From NCBI GenBank assembly GCA_943325255.2, contig CALPOS020000001.1, positions 1 to 32,842 on the forward strand: 32,842 bases of DNA, read 5' to 3'. The position numbers and the translations under genes were made by a program. The notes below the pieces were generated by a model. It saw only the letters and a program-made list of their open reading frames with translations. It ran no database searches and had not been told where the DNA came from. The stretch's first letter is position 1; each line of letters begins with the position of its first letter. Below, one piece after another: positions 1 to 8,468 of this stretch. The stretch is from Sphingobacterium thalpophilum (GTDB lineage Bacteria; Bacteroidota; Bacteroidia; Flavobacteriales; Flavobacteriaceae).

Positions 1-961
1 CAAATGCTTCGTTGAGTTCGATTAAGTCGATGTCTTTCAATTGCAATCCAGCTTGTTTTAACGCTTTCGGAATCGCTTGCACAGGGCCTATTCCCATGAT
101 TCTCGGTTCAACACCTGCAGAAGCAAAATTGACCAAACGCGCGATAGGAGTGAGGTTGAGTTCTTTCACCATTTCCTCGCTCATAATCAATACGAAAGCC
201 GCACCATCACTCATTTGAGATGAATTCCCTGCCGTAACACTTCCGTCAGCGGCAAACACAGGTTTTAAATTACCTAGCGCTGCAATATTCGTATCTGCTC
301 TTGGACCTTCGTCTTTATTGACCGTGTATGATTTTGTTTCTTTTTTTCCGTTTTCGTTGATGAATGTTTGCTCGACAGTTATGGGCACAATTTGCTTATC
401 AAATTTACCTTCTGCTTGGGCTTTTAGTGCTTTTTGATGCGACTTGAAAGCAAAAGCATCTTGATCTTCACGCGATATATTAAATTGTTTTGCAACAGCT
501 TCTGCTGTAAGTCCCATGCCCCAATAGTAATCTTCATTTCCTTCTTTCGCTACCGAATAGTCAGGGGTTGGTTTGTAACCGCCCATTGGAATAAAACTCA
601 TGCTTTCGGCGCCACCTGCAATGATGCAGTCTGCCATTCCGGCTTGAATTTTTGCCGTTGCCATTCCGATGGTTTCCAATCCGGAGGCGCAATATCGGTT
701 GACGGTGACACCAGGAACATCAGTTACTTTTAATCCCATTAATGAAATTAATCGTCCAACATTTAATCCTTGTTCTGCTTCGGGCATAGCGTTTCCTACC
801 ATGACATCGTCAATTCTTTTCTTATCGAAGTCAGGTAATTCATTCATCATAAAATGAATGGTTTCCGCTGCTAATTCATCAGGTCGTTTGAATCGAAAAA
901 CACCTTTTGGCGCTTTTCCAACGGCTGTTCTGTATGCTTTTACTATGTATGCTGTTTTCAT
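1..961 (-). CDS. fadA: acetyl-CoA acyltransferase (thiolase), 3' end cut by window edge
   Basis: Catalyses the last step of fatty-acid beta-oxidation, thiolytic release of acetyl-CoA from 3-ketoacyl-CoA, in the cytoplasm. The reading frame is open from ATG at 961 to base 1, about 320 of the usual 390-400 residues. It starts MKTAYIVKAYRTAVGKAPKG and carries the active-site Cys in NRYCASGLE at about residue 91, the usual thiolase position. An AGNSSQMSDGAA stretch and IELNEAF just before the edge are also typical; the C-terminal His and second Cys lie outside the window. The gene is 89 bases downstream of the fadN-like gene in the same direction, and that gap holds a heptamer-word inverted tract. 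In B. subtilis the order is fadN-fadA-fadE, so an acyl-CoA dehydrogenase may follow to the left. Family assignment is firm; chain-length preference is unknown. Confidence 0.93.
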   Translation of the reverse strand, partial: MKTAYIVKAYRTAVGKAPKGVFRFKRPDELAAETIHFMMNELPDFDKKRIDDVMVGNAMPEAEQGLNVGRLISLMGLKVTDVPGVTVNRYCASGLETIGMATAKIQAGMADCIIAGGAESMSFIPMGGYKPTPDYSVAKEGNEDYYWGMGLTAEAVAKQFNISREDQDAFAFKSHQKALKAQAEGKFDKQIVPITVEQTFINENGKKETKSYTVNKDEGPRADTNIAALGNLKPVFAADGSVTAGNSSQMSDGAAFVLIMSEEMVKELNLTPIARLVNFASAGVEPRIMGIGPVQAIPKALKQAGLQLKDIDLIELNEAF

Positions 962-974
962 TTTTTTATTTTTT

Positions 975-1056
975 GAGAATATAGACAGAGAGATGATAGA
1001 TGATAGACTTTTCAACTCTGTCTATTATCTCTTCGTCTATTATCTATTATCTAATT
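975..1056. repeat. heptamer-word inverted tract (A) between fadN and fadA
   Basis: The gap is built from degenerate 7-nt words. On the left are ATAGACA, GAGAGAT, GATAGAT and GATAGAC (981-1008). On the right, in inverse sense, are TCTATTA, TCTCTTC, then after one base TCTATTA, TCTATTA and TCTAATT (1021-1056). Ten bases at 981-990 (ATAGACAGAG) are perfectly complementary to 1016-1025, so the transcript can fold into a hairpin. The last word contains the fadN stop codon. Seen directly in the sequence; function unknown. Confidence 0.75.
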
Positions 1057-3441
1057 TCTCAACGGTTTTCCCTTTGTTAACATAAATTGAATTCGTTCCA
1101 ACGTTTTTCTTTCCGTGCAAAGCGATAAGAAGGCTTCACGTTCGATATCTAATAAGTATTGTTCAGATACCAAAGTGGACTCAGATAAATCACCGCCTGC
1201 CATAACGTAAGCTAGTTTATTGGCAATTTTCAAGTCGTGATCAGAGATGTATTTTCCCGCAACCATTTGATTGGTTCCAACTAAGAACATTCCTAATGCT
1301 TGTTTACCTAAGACTTTTACATCCGTTCTACGAATAGGTTGGGTATAACCCGCTTCGGCCATGAGTAGCGCGTGTTTCTTTGCTTCCGCAATTTGGCGAT
1401 CTTTGTTGACCACGACGATATCTTTTCCGTGTTGTAAGATGCCTAAATCGAATGCTTCATAGGCGGAAGTGGATACTTTTGCCATCGCAACTGTTAGGAA
1501 GTATTCTTGTAGCACATTCAATTCGACATCGTTTTTTCGAAATAAATCCGAGGCACGTAATGCCATTTCTTTGGATCCACCGCCACCCGGAATCACACCG
1601 ACGCCAAATTCAACCAATCCGATATACGATTCTGCTGTAGCGACCACTTTGTCTGCATGCATACTCATTTCACATCCGCCACCCAAAGTCATTCCGTGTG
1701 GTGCTACAATTACCGGAATACTCGAATAACGCACGCGCATCATGGTGTCTTGAAACATTTTGATGGCCATGTTCAATTCATCGTATTCTTGTTCAACTGC
1801 CATCATAAAGATCATTCCGATGTTGGCACCAACGGTAAAATTGGCGGCTTGATTTCCGATGACCAATCCTTGGTATTCTTTTTCTGCAAGGTCAATGGCT
1901 TTGTTGATGCCTTGTAAAACATCACCGCCAATCGTGTTCATTTTCGATCGGAATTCAAGATTTAAAATACCATCGCCGAGATCTTGAATTATTGCGCCGC
2001 TATTGCTCCATACTTTTTTGGTTTCTCTGATGTTATCCAAAATGATAAAGGCATCTTGCCCCAGCACTTTTACTTGTGATTTTGTTGCGGTGGAATAGCA
2101 ATAAGTTGCACCTTCTTTAATCGTGTAAAAACTCGAATTTCCGGAAGCTAACATATCAGACACCCAAGCTGCCGGTGCTAAGTTTTCAGCCTTCATGATT
2201 TCGATTCCTTGGGTAACTCCAATGGCATCCCAGATTTCGAATGGTCCGTTTTCCCAACCGAAACCAGCTTTCATAGCGTCGTCAATTTTGTATAAATCGT
2301 CTGCTATTTCTGGAATTCTATTCGACACATAGGCAAACATTCCTGCAAAACTTTTTCTATAAAATTCACCCGCTTTATCCTTTCCTTTTACAAGTACTTT
2401 AAAGCGATCGATTGGTTTGTCGATGGTTTTGGTTAATTCTAAGGTGGCAAATGCTGCTTTCTTCGCCGGTCTATATTCGAGTGTATTTAAATCTAGAGAC
2501 AAGATATCTTTGTCGACTTTTTTATAAAATCCTTGATTGGTTTTGCTTCCCAGCCAATTGTTGCCCATCATTTTGGTTATGAAATCTGGCATTTTGAAAA
2601 GTTCATGCGCTTCATCATTCGGGCAATTGTCATAAATTCCGTTAGCCACATGAACCAACGTATCCAAACCTACTACATCTACTGTTCGGAACGTTGCAGA
2701 TTTTGGACGACCAATTACTGGACCGGTTAATTTGTCGACTTCCTCAATTGTTAGTCCCATTTCCTTTACCAAATGAAAGAGACTTTGAATGCCAAATATT
2801 CCGATTCGATTGCCAATAAATGCGGGTGTGTCTTTGGCAACTACCGAAGTTTTACCCAAGAACTGCGAGCCGTAGTTGGTTAGAAATTCGAGTACCTCAT
2901 TTGAAGTTTGCGGTCCAGGTATAATTTCAAATAATTTCAAGTAGCGCGCTGGATTGAAAAAGTGTGTGCCGCAGAAGTGCTTTTGAAAATCTTCACTTCT
3001 TCCTTCACTCATATATTGAATCGGAATACCAGAAGTGTTTGACGTTACTAATGTCCCTGGTTTTCTGTATTTTTCAATCTGTTCAAAAACAGATTTTTTG
3101 ATGTCTAATCGTTCAACCACAACTTCGATGATCCAATCGGCTGTAGCAATTAGAGCGAGATCATCTGTGGTGTTGCCAGTCTTAATTCGACTTGCGAATT
3201 TCTGATGATAAATAGGAGAGGGTTTCGATTTTAACGCGTTGGCTAGATGATCGTTGACAATACGATTTCGGACCATTTTGTCATCTAAAGTCAATCCTTT
3301 TTTTGTTTCGGTTTCAGTAAGTTCTCGAGGAATAATATCTAGGAGAAGTACTTCAACACCAATATTAGCAAAATGGCAGGCAATTCCAGAGCCCATGATT
3401 CCGGAACCAATTACTGCAACTTTTTTAATAGTTCTTTTCAT
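1051..3441 (-). CDS. fadN: 3-hydroxyacyl-CoA dehydrogenase / enoyl-CoA hydratase, FadN type
   Basis: Bifunctional beta-oxidation enzyme of 796 residues that hydrates enoyl-CoA and oxidises the L-3-hydroxyacyl-CoA product with NAD. The N-terminus has the Rossmann motif GSGIMGSG (about residues 12-19). The dehydrogenase active-site region GTHFFNPARYLKLFEIIPG follows near residue 170. The crotonase-type hydratase domain is C-terminal, with GMTLGGGCEMS near residue 585 and VEFGVGVIPGGGG near 610-622; these carry the two glutamates expected of active hydratases. The order dehydrogenase-then-hydratase is that of B. subtilis FadN and the reverse of E. coli FadB; length also fits FadN. It starts 3 bases after the MarR gene, so the two are almost certainly co-transcribed, with fadA downstream. 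The TAG stop lies in the edge of repeat tract A. Confidence 0.93.
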   Translation of the reverse strand: MKRTIKKVAVIGSGIMGSGIACHFANIGVEVLLLDIIPRELTETETKKGLTLDDKMVRNRIVNDHLANALKSKPSPIYHQKFASRIKTGNTTDDLALIATADWIIEVVVERLDIKKSVFEQIEKYRKPGTLVTSNTSGIPIQYMSEGRSEDFQKHFCGTHFFNPARYLKLFEIIPGPQTSNEVLEFLTNYGSQFLGKTSVVAKDTPAFIGNRIGIFGIQSLFHLVKEMGLTIEEVDKLTGPVIGRPKSATFRTVDVVGLDTLVHVANGIYDNCPNDEAHELFKMPDFITKMMGNNWLGSKTNQGFYKKVDKDILSLDLNTLEYRPAKKAAFATLELTKTIDKPIDRFKVLVKGKDKAGEFYRKSFAGMFAYVSNRIPEIADDLYKIDDAMKAGFGWENGPFEIWDAIGVTQGIEIMKAENLAPAAWVSDMLASGNSSFYTIKEGATYCYSTATKSQVKVLGQDAFIILDNIRETKKVWSNSGAIIQDLGDGILNLEFRSKMNTIGGDVLQGINKAIDLAEKEYQGLVIGNQAANFTVGANIGMIFMMAVEQEYDELNMAIKMFQDTMMRVRYSSIPVIVAPHGMTLGGGCEMSMHADKVVATAESYIGLVEFGVGVIPGGGGSKEMALRASDLFRKNDVELNVLQEYFLTVAMAKVSTSAYEAFDLGILQHGKDIVVVNKDRQIAEAKKHALLMAEAGYTQPIRRTDVKVLGKQALGMFLVGTNQMVAGKYISDHDLKIANKLAYVMAGGDLSESTLVSEQYLLDIEREAFLSLCTERKTLERIQFMLTKGKPLRN

Positions 3442-3444
3442 TTC

Positions 3445-3918
3445 TTATTTGTCAATTTGCTGCGCTAGATGGTGAGCGCTCGGGTGATTAAATATGTTTT
3501 TTTCTTGTATTAGTTCGTTGATGGATTCTGCTACTTCGATAAAATGTTGTAGCTTTTCTTGGGGTATATTTTTGCGTAGCGATTCATTAAATTTTAAAAC
3601 TGTATTGCGTGATAGTTCTCTTTTTTCCTTTCCAAATTCCGTCAAATAGATGAGCATGCCACGACCGTCGTTGGGGTTTTTCTTTCGAATAATCAAACCG
3701 CGATCCTCCATCGATTTTAAGGTGCGTGTCAAACTTGTCGCTTCCATTCCCATTTTTGGAGCCAAGGCAGTAGATGGTGTTCCGTCTTCTCTGTCTAAAC
3801 TTAAAAGTGCAAATCCAGTTGCCATTGTTGCGTCGTATTTTGTCGCTTCTTCATTATACATTCTAGCGACGGCTTGCCAGGTTGCCCTTAGGACATAATC
3901 AATAGTTTTGTCTTTCAT
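3445..3918 (-). CDS. MarR-family transcriptional regulator of the beta-oxidation genes
   Basis: Winged-helix regulator, 157 residues from the chosen start. The central part shows the MarR layout: LDREDGTPSTALAPKMGMEA as the first helices, SLTRTLKSMEDRGLIIRKKN as recognition helix and wing entry, then DGRGMLIYLTEFGKEK. An ATG 7 codons upstream (3939) is open, but it overlaps a perfect -7 box (3937-3944 on the minus strand), so transcription should begin inside that extension; I choose the start MKDKTIDYVLRATWQ. The stop is 3 bases before fadN, so it heads the operon. An 18-bp imperfect palindrome just upstream of the -7 box suggests autoregulation. The inducing ligand is probably an acyl-CoA or fatty acid, inferred only from context. 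Confidence 0.9.
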   Translation of the reverse strand: MKDKTIDYVLRATWQAVARMYNEEATKYDATMATGFALLSLDREDGTPSTALAPKMGMEATSLTRTLKSMEDRGLIIRKKNPNDGRGMLIYLTEFGKEKRELSRNTVLKFNESLRKNIPQEKLQHFIEVAESINELIQEKNIFNHPSAHHLAQQIDK

Positions 3919-3936
3919 AAACTGAGAATTGAAAGT

Positions 3937-3944
3937 CAAATATA
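3937..3944 (-). promoter_or_regulatory. -7 promoter box for MarR-fadN-fadA
   Basis: CAAATATA on the plus strand reads TATATTTG on the minus strand, an exact match to the Bacteroidetes TAnnTTTG -7 element. The start point would be near 3930, giving a leader of about 12 bases to ATG 3918. No clear -33 TTG is seen at the usual distance; that region is occupied by the palindrome. Confidence 0.6.
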
Positions 3945-3952
3945 ATAAAAAA

Positions 3953-3970
3953 TACTATGCACGCATAATA
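3953..3970. promoter_or_regulatory. candidate MarR operator palindrome
   Basis: TACTATGC-AC-GCATAATA is an 18-bp inverted repeat with a perfect 5-bp core (TATGC/GCATA) and one mismatch in the outer arm. It lies about 22-39 bases upstream of the predicted start point, over the -33 region of the MarR promoter. Size and position are typical of MarR operators. That the neighbouring MarR protein binds it is inference. Confidence 0.5.
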
Positions 3971-4003
3971 AATTACATGTTTTTTTTCCGTTAAGTTATT
4001 GGG

Positions 4004-4040
4004 CAAAAAAAAACTCCTCAATTCGAGGAGTTTCTTTTTT
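4004..4040 (-). terminator. rho-independent terminator after the small membrane protein gene
   Basis: Perfect 9-bp stem AAACTCCTC (4011-4019) and GAGGAGTTT (4025-4033) with a 5-base loop. It is flanked by an A run on the left and a T-rich run on the right, so it can work in both directions. It sits 20 bases past the stop of the gene ending at 4053 and insulates the MarR promoter from it. Confidence 0.85.
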
Positions 4041-4052
4041 CTATTTGAATTT

Positions 4053-4436
4053 CTATTTCAATTTATTGCAAGTCAGAGCAACAGCAGCACCCATTATGGT
4101 CCCAATAAAAGTTGATATCGCGATATCGAGTGCCATATTTTGATAATTAACTTCCATTCCGGAATACATAAAAAAATTCATAGACAAGCTATTGAATATT
4201 CCGATTGTTGCGCCTGCTTTCATTCCAGTTACAGGATTTCTAATGTGTGCCCACTTACTAAAAATATAAGCGATAAATAAACCCAAAGTCATACAACCAA
4301 GAAAAATGAACATTAAATTCATATTCTCATTTTGAGGATATAAATCTTTAAACAACATGCCATACAAAACCCAACCTAAGAGGAAATTAACTAGTCCTCC
4401 CACAATTCCTGAAATTAAAAAGTTTTTTACATTCAT
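4053..4436 (-). CDS. small four-helix membrane protein, function unknown
   Basis: 127-residue protein with no family I can name with confidence. It has four hydrophobic helices, roughly residues 6-30, 42-62, 70-95 and 103-122, rich in glycine (GIVGGLVNFLLGWVLYG, GCMTLGLFIAYIF, GMKAGATIGIFNSL, STFIGTIMGAAVAL). Small loops are charged and there is no cleavable signal, so it is probably an inner-membrane protein. The GLVNFLLGWVLYGMLF segment resembles the start of DUF1761-like proteins, but this is weak. It is followed by a strong terminator and is separated by about 150 AT-rich bases from the acyl-CoA ligase gene upstream, so it may be its own unit. No evidence ties it to fatty-acid metabolism beyond position. 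Confidence 0.8.
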   Translation of the reverse strand: MNVKNFLISGIVGGLVNFLLGWVLYGMLFKDLYPQNENMNLMFIFLGCMTLGLFIAYIFSKWAHIRNPVTGMKAGATIGIFNSLSMNFFMYSGMEVNYQNMALDIAISTFIGTIMGAAVALTCNKLK

Positions 4437-4590
4437 AATTTTAATAATTTATGGTTAGTATTATAAAAGTATTAAAATTGAATGCTTCCTTATTTTTATA
4501 ATAAATTAATTATGAACCTTTTAATTGCTAATTTGTTGATAAGTGAAATTTTTTGTCACCGAAAAATGGACTCAAAATCGAAGCTATCCT

Positions 4591-6369
4591 CTAGGAATTG
4601 GGATATATTTTCTTGTATAAGTCTTTGTATTTTTCCAATACTATTTTCCGTTTTAATTTCATTGTTGGTGTTAAATGTCCACCCTCGATAGACCATAAGT
4701 CTGGTGTCAATTCAAATCGCTTGATTTTTTCCCAACTCCCAAATTTTTCATTAAGTCGCTCAATTTCTTCTTGTATGCGGTCAATTACTTTGGGATTCGA
4801 GATAATATCTTGATTGGTTTTTCCTACTTCGATTCCGTGAATTCTCCCCCATTCACCGATAAAATCAAAGCTAGGTTGAATAAACGCCGCGGGCATTTTT
4901 TCACCGTCACCAATAACCATAATTTGTTCGATGAATCTAGATTGTTTCATTACATTCTCAATAATTTGGGGAGCAATGTACTTTCCACCTGAAGTCTTAA
5001 ACATTTCTTTTTTGCGATCGGTAATTTTTAGAAATCCGTCGCTATCTACTTCTCCAATATCACCTGTCAAGAAATAACCGTCTTTCAAAACTTCATTGGT
5101 TAAAACTTCGTCTTTATAATAGCCCATCATCACATTTGGACCTTTACAAAGTATTTCACCGTCGGGCGCTATTTTGACTTCGACATTATGAATTACTCTG
5201 CCTACCGTACCTATCCTGAAGCCGCCATCTTTTTGACAGTTTACCGATATGACTGGTGAAGTTTCAGTCAAACCATAACCTTCCATAACAGGCATTTCTG
5301 CAGCAGCGAAAACTCGAGCCAGACGTGCTTGTAATGCTGCACTTCCGGACACCATCACGTTTAAATTACCGCCTAATCCTTCTTTCCACTTACTAAAAAT
5401 GAGTTTCCGAGCAATTTTCAATTGGGTTTCGTACCAGAATCCGTTGGCGCCGTACGGTTCGTATCGCAGTCCTAAATCGACAGCCCAAAAGAAAAGTTTC
5501 TTTTTGATTCCCGTTAACTCAGATCCTTTGGCATAGATTTTATCATATACTTTTTCCAAAAGCCTCGGCACTACGGAAAAGACAGTAGGTTTCACTTCTT
5601 TAATATTTTCAGAAAGTTTTTCGAGGGATTCGGCAAAGTAGATGGAAACCGAATAATACTGGTAGATATACAAAATAACCCTTTCAAAAATATGGCAAAT
5701 GGGAAGAAAGCTCAGCGCAACACTCGTTCCTTCTTCAAAAGGAATTCTTGGTGAACTGTCAAGTACATTCGAAACAATATTATGGTGGGAAAGCATGACG
5801 CCTTTTGGTCTTCCAGTTGTTCCAGAAGTGTAAATGATGGTGGCTAAATCCTCTGGTTTGACGTGATTTTTTCGGTCTTCAACGACATCTTGATTAGAGA
5901 CATCTCCTCCAATTTGTAATAATTCTTTCCAGTTTTTGCATCCTTCGATTTCGTTGAAAGAATAAACGTCGATGAGATAATTCAAGTTTTTCTTAATCAA
6001 ATTTACTTTTCGAAGTACTTCGTCATCTGAAACAAAACAATACTTAGCTTCACAGTGGTTTAATATATATTCGTAATCCAATTCGGAGATGGTTGGGTAA
6101 ATAGGCACATTTTGAGCTCCAACCTGAAGAACACCAATGTCCATAATATTCCATTCTGTCCTATTACTGGAGGAAATGACCGCGATTTTATCGTTTTTTT
6201 GAATTCCCAAACGCAGCAAAGCTCTTGAAATCTTATTGGATTGATCAACATATTCTTGCGTAGAAGTTCTTATCCATTGCCCATCATACTTCGTGACTAA
6301 AGCGGCTGGAATATTGTTCTTTTCTAATTGGTAATATGGAAAATCAAAAAGACGTGTAATTGGAGTCAT
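4591..6369 (-). CDS. long-chain acyl-CoA synthetase (AMP-forming)
   Basis: Activates free fatty acids to acyl-CoA with ATP, feeding the beta-oxidation enzymes encoded next to it. The 592-residue protein has the adenylate-forming P-loop YTSGTTGRPKG at about residues 180-190. GYGLTETSPVI follows, with the conserved Glu near 369. The hinge and C-terminal domain carry LTGDIGEVDSDGFLKITDRKKE and then the lysine-rich KTSGGKYIAP. The length and the long insert between P-loop and hinge match the FAA1/long-chain subgroup of Bacteroidetes. It probably associates with the membrane peripherally, as no transmembrane helix is visible. Upstream, TTATTTTG (6390-6397 read on the minus strand) is a one-mismatch -7 box. 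It diverges from the LTA-synthase-like gene across 166 bases. Confidence 0.92.
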   Translation of the reverse strand: MTPITRLFDFPYYQLEKNNIPAALVTKYDGQWIRTSTQEYVDQSNKISRALLRLGIQKNDKIAVISSSNRTEWNIMDIGVLQVGAQNVPIYPTISELDYEYILNHCEAKYCFVSDDEVLRKVNLIKKNLNYLIDVYSFNEIEGCKNWKELLQIGGDVSNQDVVEDRKNHVKPEDLATIIYTSGTTGRPKGVMLSHHNIVSNVLDSSPRIPFEEGTSVALSFLPICHIFERVILYIYQYYSVSIYFAESLEKLSENIKEVKPTVFSVVPRLLEKVYDKIYAKGSELTGIKKKLFFWAVDLGLRYEPYGANGFWYETQLKIARKLIFSKWKEGLGGNLNVMVSGSAALQARLARVFAAAEMPVMEGYGLTETSPVISVNCQKDGGFRIGTVGRVIHNVEVKIAPDGEILCKGPNVMMGYYKDEVLTNEVLKDGYFLTGDIGEVDSDGFLKITDRKKEMFKTSGGKYIAPQIIENVMKQSRFIEQIMVIGDGEKMPAAFIQPSFDFIGEWGRIHGIEVGKTNQDIISNPKVIDRIQEEIERLNEKFGSWEKIKRFELTPDLWSIEGGHLTPTMKLKRKIVLEKYKDLYKKIYPNS

Positions 6370-6510
6370 TATTATTCATTTTGAAAATGCAAAATAATCA
6401 ATTTATTTAATATTTTGTGTTAATTTCTTTCGCTCTAAAAAAGGGATCACTTGGGACCATTAATTTTATCTTAAATTACCACGATTAGGGTTTTCTTCCA
6501 TTTAATTTGA

Positions 6511-6518
6511 TAATTTTG
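6511..6518 (+). promoter_or_regulatory. -7 promoter box for the LTA-synthase-like gene
   Basis: TAATTTTG matches TAnnTTTG exactly. Start point near 6525, about 11 bases before ATG 6536. A TTTT at 6491-6494 is the only -33 candidate and is poor. Confidence 0.5.
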
Positions 6519-6535
6519 CGCCATATCTATTTCCA

Positions 6536-8467
6536 ATGATGCAGCACTTAAGATTAAACGAATATAAAGTACTGGCTTACCGAATTTTATTGGCCTATTT
6601 TTTCTATTTTATTGCTCGAATTTTTTTCTATCTTTTTAATGCAAAGCTTCTAAAAGTGCATTCGATTAGCGAGTTTTTTGAACTTTGTTACTATGGTCTG
6701 GTATTCGATACGACCGCCATTTTGTATGTCAACCTCTTGTTTATTGTTTTAGCCATCTTGCCATTTAAGAGTAATACATCTCCAGGATATCAGAAGTTCC
6801 TGTTCTTTATTTATTTCGGAATGAACTTATTGGCTTATGCAACTAATTTTGTTGATTTAATTTATTACAAATTTACTTACGCTCGAACTACAACTGCCAT
6901 CATTAATGTAATTGAACATGAAGTCAATTTGACCAAACTTTTTCTCAGCTTTATAGTTGATTTTTGGTATGTATTTATCCTCTATTTTCTATGCGCTTGG
7001 TTGTGGATTTATTTGTATAAAAAAGTTAAGGTAAAACAAGTAACATCGGCTAATAATTTGCCCTATTTTACTTTTTCCACTTTTATGTTTTTACTTATTT
7101 CAACACTTATTGTTGGAGGAATTCGCGGAGGCGACTTTAAGAAATCTACACGCCCAATAAACTTGCTAGATGCAAACCGGCATGTTACGAATATTGTGCA
7201 TGCTGACATTGTTTTGAATACTCCTTTTGCAATTATTAGAACGCTCAAAAGCAACAGTTTTATTAAAACTAACTACCAGGGCGTTACAAATCAACTGATT
7301 CTCGAGAAAGTACAGCCAATAAAGCAGTATCGTAACAATCCCCAAACTACGCCTAATGTTGTGGTTGTAATCCTAGAGAGCAACGGACGTGAGTATTTTG
7401 GATGTCTAAATAAGAAATCCAATATCAAAGATTTTAAGTCACATACACCTTTTCTTGATTCCTTGGCGCAACATAGCATGATTTACAATAATGCGTACTC
7501 GAATGGAAGACAATCTATCCATGGAATGTCTTCGGTTCTAGCGGGAATACCTTCTTTTAAAGACGCTTTTACTTCTTCACCCTATCCTAAACAAAAAATA
7601 GAATCTTTGGTTTCTACTTTAGAAAGTTTGGGTTATGGAACTTCTTTTTTTCACGGTGCTGCTAATGGATCGATGGGATTTTTAGGTTTTGCGAATATTT
7701 TAGGAATCGATAAGTATTATGGGCGTACCGAATTCAATGATGATAGTGAGTTTGATGGCTTTTGGGGTATCTGGGATGAGCCTTTTTTGCAGTTTATGAA
7801 AACTAAACTGGATGAAGAAAAAACACCTTTCTTTTCAACGGTATTCACTGTTTCTTCTCACGAACCTTACAACATTCCAAGTAAGTATAAAAACAAGTTT
7901 AAAGAAGGTCAAATCAATATGCACAAGTGTGTTGAGTATACAGATTTTTCTATCAAGCAATTTTTTGAAAAGGCAAAGAAGTCAGCGTGGTTCCAGAATA
8001 CAATTTTTGTGTTTGTTGCGGATCATGGAAACACCACGTACTACAAAGAGTACTATCGCGCGATTGAGCGGTTTGCAGTGCCAATTATTATTTATAAACC
8101 CAATAGCGAATATGTTGGCGTTGATGATGATTTTGCACAACAGATCGATATTTATCCGACAATTCTCGATATGATCGGCTATCAAAAACCATTTCGAAGT
8201 TGGGGTAGAAGTCTGCTAGATAAGAAATCATCAACGCCGTTTGTAATGAATTCAACCGGTAACTTGTACCAATTCTCCAGAGGGAATTATGTTTGTATTT
8301 TCGATGGAACCAAATCAATTGGTTTTTACAGCAAAGATGATAAAGCACTGAGGCACAATTTAATTTCCAACAGAAATGCGGAAATGGATGATATAGAATT
8401 GAATTGCAAGGCCTTTATACAAGATTATATGGAGCGCGTGGTAGATCAAAAATTAACAACGAAATAA
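6536..8467 (+). CDS. LTA synthase / MdoB-like membrane phosphotransferase
   Basis: Member of the alkaline-phosphatase/sulfatase superfamily, 643 residues. The N-terminal half has five hydrophobic helices (about residues 12-35, 48-75, 84-106, 130-155, 172-192). The C-terminal half is an extracytoplasmic catalytic domain. Metal and catalytic residues visible: Glu281 in VVVVILESNGREYFG, Ser327 in NGRQSIHGM at the nucleophile position (Thr in S. aureus LtaS), HEPY, and Asp496-His497 in VADHG. Related enzymes move phosphoglycerol or phosphoethanolamine from phospholipid to a surface glycan or lipid. A Gram-negative flavobacterium has no lipoteichoic acid, so the acceptor is unknown. The phosphatase gene begins one base after the stop, so the two are co-translated and probably share a substrate. 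The second codon is also ATG; either start is possible. Confidence 0.9.
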   Translation: MMQHLRLNEYKVLAYRILLAYFFYFIARIFFYLFNAKLLKVHSISEFFELCYYGLVFDTTAILYVNLLFIVLAILPFKSNTSPGYQKFLFFIYFGMNLLAYATNFVDLIYYKFTYARTTTAIINVIEHEVNLTKLFLSFIVDFWYVFILYFLCAWLWIYLYKKVKVKQVTSANNLPYFTFSTFMFLLISTLIVGGIRGGDFKKSTRPINLLDANRHVTNIVHADIVLNTPFAIIRTLKSNSFIKTNYQGVTNQLILEKVQPIKQYRNNPQTTPNVVVVILESNGREYFGCLNKKSNIKDFKSHTPFLDSLAQHSMIYNNAYSNGRQSIHGMSSVLAGIPSFKDAFTSSPYPKQKIESLVSTLESLGYGTSFFHGAANGSMGFLGFANILGIDKYYGRTEFNDDSEFDGFWGIWDEPFLQFMKTKLDEEKTPFFSTVFTVSSHEPYNIPSKYKNKFKEGQINMHKCVEYTDFSIKQFFEKAKKSAWFQNTIFVFVADHGNTTYYKEYYRAIERFAVPIIIYKPNSEYVGVDDDFAQQIDIYPTILDMIGYQKPFRSWGRSLLDKKSSTPFVMNSTGNLYQFSRGNYVCIFDGTKSIGFYSKDDKALRHNLISNRNAEMDDIELNCKAFIQDYMERVVDQKLTTK

Positions 8468-8468
8468 G

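Noticed and set aside
975..1056. Tract A as a CRISPR or simple microsatellite
   Set aside because: Units are 7 nt, degenerate and inverted, with no spacers of equal length and no cas genes.
1452..1917. Open frames on the plus strand opposite fadN
   Set aside because: They lie wholly inside a well-supported enzyme gene, lack family motifs and have no promoter.
6370..6535. GGGATC...GGGACC near-direct repeat as an operator
   Set aside because: Short and imperfect, no palindrome, not positioned at either candidate promoter.
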